Assembly (NCBI RefSeq): GCF_000744095.1
Contig: NZ_JQLI01000001.1
Span: 3,844,001-3,908,000, forward strand
Length of the DNA stretch: 64,000 nt
Direction of reading: 5' to 3'
Source of the DNA: Cupriavidus necator A5-1
Lineage (GTDB): Bacteria > Pseudomonadota > Gammaproteobacteria > Burkholderiales > Burkholderiaceae
The notes under the pieces were generated by a model. The model saw only the letters and a program-made list of their open reading frames with translations. It was not told the origin of the DNA and did no database searches. The translations under genes and the position numbers were made by a program. Positions 61,266 to 64,000 of the stretch are shown here, one piece after another (position 1 is the first letter of the stretch; each line of letters opens with the position of its first letter).

Positions 61266-62669
61266 ATGATCGAACAGCCCTATCCGTCGTCGGTGACGGA
61301 AGCCGATGCCGCACGCCCCCAAGTCCCCCAAGTCCCAGAAGTCAGGAACCGGCTCGATGCCTATTTCCAGATCACCGCGCGCGGCAGCACCCAGCGGCGC
61401 GAAGTGGTGGCCGGCGTCACCACCTTCATGGCGATGGTCTACGCGGTGTTCGTCGTACCCGGCATGCTGGGCAAGGCGGGCTTTGACACCAGCGCGGTGT
61501 TCGTCGCCGTGTGCCTGACCACCGCGTTCGGTTCGCTGCTGATGGGCCTGTGGGCCAAGTTGCCGATTGCGATCGGCTGCGCGATTTCGCTGACCGCGTT
61601 CATGGCCTTCGGGCTGGTGCTGGGGCAGGGCCTGTCGCCGGCCGTCGCGCTGGGTGCGGTATTCCTGATGGGCGTGATCTTCACCGCGATCTCGGTCACC
61701 GGCGTGCGCTCCTGGATCCTGCGCAACCTGCCGGCCGGCGTAGCGCACGGCACCGGCATCGGCATCGGCCTGTTCCTGCTGCTGATCGCCTCGAACGAGG
61801 TCGGCCTGGTGGTCAAGAACGCCCACGCCGGCCTGCCGGTGTCACTGGGCAAGATCACCTCGTTCCCGGTGGTGATGTCGGTGCTGGGCCTGGCCGCAAT
61901 CTTTGGCCTGGAGCGCCGCAAGGTGCCGGGCGGCATCCTGCTGGTGATCATCGCGATCTCGGCGCTGGGCCTGGCCTTCGATCCGGCGGTGAAGTTCGCC
62001 GGCGTGTTCGCGCTGCCGTCGTTGAGCGCGCCGGGCCATCAGTCGCTGATCGGCGCCATGGACGTGCGCGGCGCGCTGTCGGCGGCGGTGCTGCCGAGCG
62101 TGCTGGCGCTGGTGATGACCGCGGTGTTTGACGCTACCGGCACCATCCGTGCCGTCGCCGGACAAGCCGGGCAGCTCAACGCCGCCGGCCATATCCACAA
62201 CGGCGGGCGCGCACTGACCGCGGACTCGGTCAGCTCGATCTTCTCGGCGATGTTCGGCGGCGCCCCGGCCGCGGCCTATATCGAATCGACCGTGGGCGTG
62301 GCCGCCGGTGCCAAGACCGGCCTGACCGCGGTGGTGGTGGGCCTGCTGTTCGTGACGGTGATGTTCTGCTCGCCGCTGGCCGCGCTGGTGCCGTCGTACG
62401 CTACCGCGCCGGCGCTGATGTACGTGGGCCTGCTGATGCTGTCCAGCGTCAGCCGCCTGCATATGGACGACCTGGTCGATGCGCTCGCGGGCCTGGTTTG
62501 CGCCGTCTTTATCGTGCTCACCTGCAATATTGTCACCGGCATCATGCTGGGCTTCTGCACCCTGGTGGTGGGCCGCGTGGTCGCCGGCGAATGGCGCAAG
62601 CTCAATCTGGGCACGGTTGCCATCGCCGTCGTGCTGGCCGCGTTCTATGCCAGTGGCTGGGCCATCTGA
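61266..62669 (+). CDS. AzgA-type purine permease (NCS2-related)
   Basis: Inner-membrane permease of 467 residues, 12-14 helices, close to AzgA/GhxP/PbuG hypoxanthine-guanine transporters. Characteristic segments are [36 protein letters not shown] and [21 protein letters not shown] at 61266 has AAGGAG 10 bases upstream. It brings in purine bases by proton symport; the exact base is not decided. Single gene with an own terminator. Confidence 0.92.
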   Translation: MIEQPYPSSVTEADAARPQVPQVPEVRNRLDAYFQITARGSTQRREVVAGVTTFMAMVYAVFVVPGMLGKAGFDTSAVFVAVCLTTAFGSLLMGLWAKLPIAIGCAISLTAFMAFGLVLGQGLSPAVALGAVFLMGVIFTAISVTGVRSWILRNLPAGVAHGTGIGIGLFLLLIASNEVGLVVKNAHAGLPVSLGKITSFPVVMSVLGLAAIFGLERRKVPGGILLVIIAISALGLAFDPAVKFAGVFALPSLSAPGHQSLIGAMDVRGALSAAVLPSVLALVMTAVFDATGTIRAVAGQAGQLNAAGHIHNGGRALTADSVSSIFSAMFGGAPAAAYIESTVGVAAGAKTGLTAVVVGLLFVTVMFCSPLAALVPSYATAPALMYVGLLMLSSVSRLHMDDLVDALAGLVCAVFIVLTCNIVTGIMLGFCTLVVGRVVAGEWRKLNLGTVAIAVVLAAFYASGWAI

Positions 62670-62681
62670 CCGATGCCTGCC

Positions 62682-62708
62682 GCGTCCCGGGCGCCGTGCC
62701 CGGGACGC
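62682..62708. other. Perfect 11-bp hairpin after the purine permease gene
   Basis: GCGTCCCGGGC (62682-62692) and GCCCGGGACGC (62698-62708) pair over 5 bases, 13 bp after the stop. No T run follows; it lies ahead of the true terminator. Confidence 0.6.
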
Positions 62709-62750
62709 TGACAACGAGTTGTCTCCTCCACCGTGATCCAGGTGGATTTC

Positions 62751-62785
62751 AAGCCCGGGCTTCCTGCTTTCCCGGGCTTTTTTTT
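62751..62785 (+). terminator. Rho-independent terminator of the purine permease gene
   Basis: AAGCCCGGG (62751-62759) and CCCGGGCTT (62771-62779) are followed by a long T run (TTTTTT). It also reads as a possible stop for the convergent VOC gene. Confidence 0.88.
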
Positions 62786-62852
62786 GGCCTGTCGGTTTAT
62801 TCAGCCACTGCCGAAATAACGTTTCGCCAAATCCCGCCTCACTGCGCCGGGC

Positions 62853-63275
62853 TCACTGCGCGTCCGCGCTCGCGCTCTGCATCGCGGCCATATCCATGTA
62901 CACCAGTTCCCAGACGTGCCCATCCAGGTCCTGGAAGCCGTGGCCGTACATGAATCCCAAATCCATCGGCGGCTTGTAAGTATTGCCGCCCGCCGCGACC
63001 GCATCGCTCACCATTTGGTCGACGCGCGCACGGGTTTCCATCGACAGGCAAACCAGCACCTCGGTGAATTTGCGCGCATCGCAGATGTCGTTGGGCGAGA
63101 AGCTGCGGAACTTCGCTTCGGTCAGCAGCATGACGAAAATGTTCTCGCCCACGATCATGCAGGTGGCGGTCTCATCGGTGAATTGCGGATTGAACGAAAA
63201 GCCGAGCCGGGTAAAGAAGGCGATCGACTTTTGCAGGTCGCGGACGGGCAAATTGACAAAGATCTGCTGGCTCAT
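62853..63275 (-). CDS. VOC-family glyoxalase-like protein
   Basis: Single-domain protein of 140 residues with the VOC fold (VNLPVRDLQKSIAFFTRLGF, then DLDGHVWELVYMD). These are metal-dependent lyases, dioxygenases or resistance proteins; this one matches the uncharacterised YaeR/glyoxalase-like set. ATG at 63275. It is divergent from the H-NS gene. Confidence 0.87.
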   Translation of the reverse strand: MSQQIFVNLPVRDLQKSIAFFTRLGFSFNPQFTDETATCMIVGENIFVMLLTEAKFRSFSPNDICDARKFTEVLVCLSMETRARVDQMVSDAVAAGGNTYKPPMDLGFMYGHGFQDLDGHVWELVYMDMAAMQSASADAQ

Positions 63276-63554
63276 CGGGGGCTCCGGTAGTCGTGTCGGG
63301 CGCTGCGCGGGGCGCAGACAAACAGTCTAGGCGCTAAACCCCCGGTTGCGCGATTATGATTGCCCTTAAAGCGAGGGGAAACCCGGGCATTGAACTACGC
63401 AATTCGGACCGCATTGTGTGGTGTGAAACGGTCGATTCGGCCGGCAATCAATCTGTCCGTGCATTCTCCGTTATTTTTTGTAAAATTTTTTATGTCAACC
63501 GCCAACGCAATTTCTAGTACCATGCACCGGCCTATTTGCAGAAAGGGGATATAA
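63276..63554. promoter_or_regulatory. Divergent region of the VOC and H-NS genes, AT-rich toward hns
   Basis: The 279-bp gap holds no gene. Its right part (about 63463-63500) is unusually AT-rich, with a run TTATTTTTTG and TAAAATTTTTTATG, which fits auto-binding by H-NS-type proteins. TAAAAT at 63481-63486 is a possible -10; no -35 stands out. Confidence 0.4.
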
Positions 63555-63863
63555 ATGGCGACATACAAGCAACTCCTGGCTGAGAAGGAAGCGCTGGAAG
63601 CCAAGCTGAATGAAGTGCGCGCATCGGAAGTGGCTGGCGTGATCGACAAAATCCGCGAGCTGATGACCGAATATGGCCTGACCGCCGAAGACATCCTGCC
63701 CCGGCGCAAGCGTGGCCGCCCGGCCGGCACGGCCAGCAAGAAGGCGGCCTCGGGCCTGCCTCCCAAGTACATGGATCCCAAGACCGGCAAGACCTGGTCT
63801 GGGCGCGGCCGTGCCCCGGCCTGGCTGGGCAAGCGCCCGGAACGCTTCCTGATCGAGCAATAA
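63555..63863 (+). CDS. hns: H-NS family nucleoid protein
   Basis: Nucleoid-associated protein of 102 residues. A coiled-coil oligomerisation region (YKQLLAEKEALEAKLNEVR) is followed by a linker with KRGRPAG and the AT-hook-like DNA-binding motif (GKTWSGRGRAPAWL). This is the short H-NS type of beta-proteobacteria, which usually have several copies. ATG at 63555 has GAAAGGGG 6 bases upstream. It may silence AT-rich promoters such as the one upstream of pelA, an inference. Confidence 0.94.
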   Translation: MATYKQLLAEKEALEAKLNEVRASEVAGVIDKIRELMTEYGLTAEDILPRRKRGRPAGTASKKAASGLPPKYMDPKTGKTWSGRGRAPAWLGKRPERFLIEQ

Positions 63864-63953
63864 GCCAGGCGCTGGCGATTAAGCGGACGTGCGCTGAAAC
63901 GCCCGTATTAATCGCCGTGCCCCGATCGCCAGCGCGCTGTCACAGCGCCTGGC
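63864..63953. other. Structured region after hns with competing pairings
   Basis: The segment right after the H-NS gene can pair in three mutually exclusive ways: GCCAGGCGCTG (63864-63874) with 63943-63953, GCGCTGGCGAT (63869-63879) with 63925-63935, and GGCGATTAA (63874-63882) with TTAATCGCC (63908-63916). All are perfect. Some act as terminator stems, but no T run is present. Confidence 0.45.
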
Positions 63954-64000
63954 AGACATACTCCTTGCGCAGCGCCCTGAAGCCCTGCTGGGTCGGCTCG
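63940..64000 (-). CDS. Possible C-terminus of an unknown protein at the window edge
   Basis: A minus-strand frame open to the window end reads EPTQQGFRALRKEYVCQAL and a TGA at 63940-63942. It is too short to recognise; the frame runs past the edge. Its plausibility rests on GC-rich third positions only. Confidence 0.3.
   Translation of the reverse strand, partial: EPTQQGFRALRKEYVCQAL

Noticed and set aside
1-64000. tRNA, rRNA and CRISPR arrays
   Set aside because: None seen; no cloverleaf-like or regularly spaced direct repeats were found by reading, though a tRNA scan was not possible.

Overview
This 64 kb window is a high-GC chromosome segment from a beta-proteobacterium, most likely a Cupriavidus (family Burkholderiaceae). 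That assignment is inferred from gene content, codon use and the style of the intergenic repeats; no rRNA or tRNA gene was seen that could confirm it. Genes are packed into long, overlapping operons. The only recognisable mobile gene is one IS110-type transposase.

Layout. (1) 1-3573: copper resistance, with a truncated CopA multicopper oxidase divergent from a CopRS two-component system. (2) 3574-5773: a transposase and a gene-free stretch built from nested inverted repeats. (3) 5774-23868, minus strand: a complete pelABCDEFG exopolysaccharide operon, followed by an OmpR-type regulator, a LysM/FecR periplasmic protein and a CHASE2 histidine kinase, ending at a good terminator. (4) 24909-29717, plus strand: a cold-shock protein, a small exported protein and the hopanoid genes hpnD-shc-hpnG. 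(5) 29764-34461: an Hsp70-like protein, a GGDEF diguanylate cyclase, two small unknown or HTH proteins and a methyltransferase. (6) 34522-46472: an organosulfur island in which two ABC importer operons, each with a 2-oxoglutarate dioxygenase, diverge from a common 215-bp region; a SoxC/SoxD-like sulfite dehydrogenase leads the leftward operon. (7) 46730-49329: a membrane protein with a phospholipase D-type cardiolipin synthase and a small membrane protein. (8) 49544-52813: 2-oxoacid dehydrogenase E1 alpha, E1 beta and E2, without E3. (9) 52996-64000: a ribbon-helix-helix-like peptide, a SulP transporter, a universal stress protein, a 1-Cys peroxiredoxin, CheV, a MoaD-like plus Asp-box protein pair, an acetyltransferase, an AzgA-type purine permease, a VOC protein and an H-NS family protein.

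How the genes may work together. PelD carries a c-di-GMP inhibitory-site-like motif and a membrane GGDEF protein lies 7 kb from pelA, so second-messenger control of Pel is plausible. The three-gene sensory module after pelG is the most distinctive candidate for a less-described system: a periplasmic wall-binding (LysM/FecR) protein between a response regulator and a CHASE2 kinase. In the sulfur island the expected flow is import of sulfonates or sulfate esters, cleavage to sulfite or sulfate by the dioxygenases and a flavin monooxygenase, and disposal of sulfite by the Mo enzyme and its cytochrome.

The most unusual DNA structure is at 4808-5490: a pair of about 250-bp inverted arms flanks a 96-bp mini-element with 32-bp terminal repeats. 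Two further structured non-coding stretches are the leader of the purine permease gene and the region after the H-NS gene; in both, alternative pairings exclude each other.
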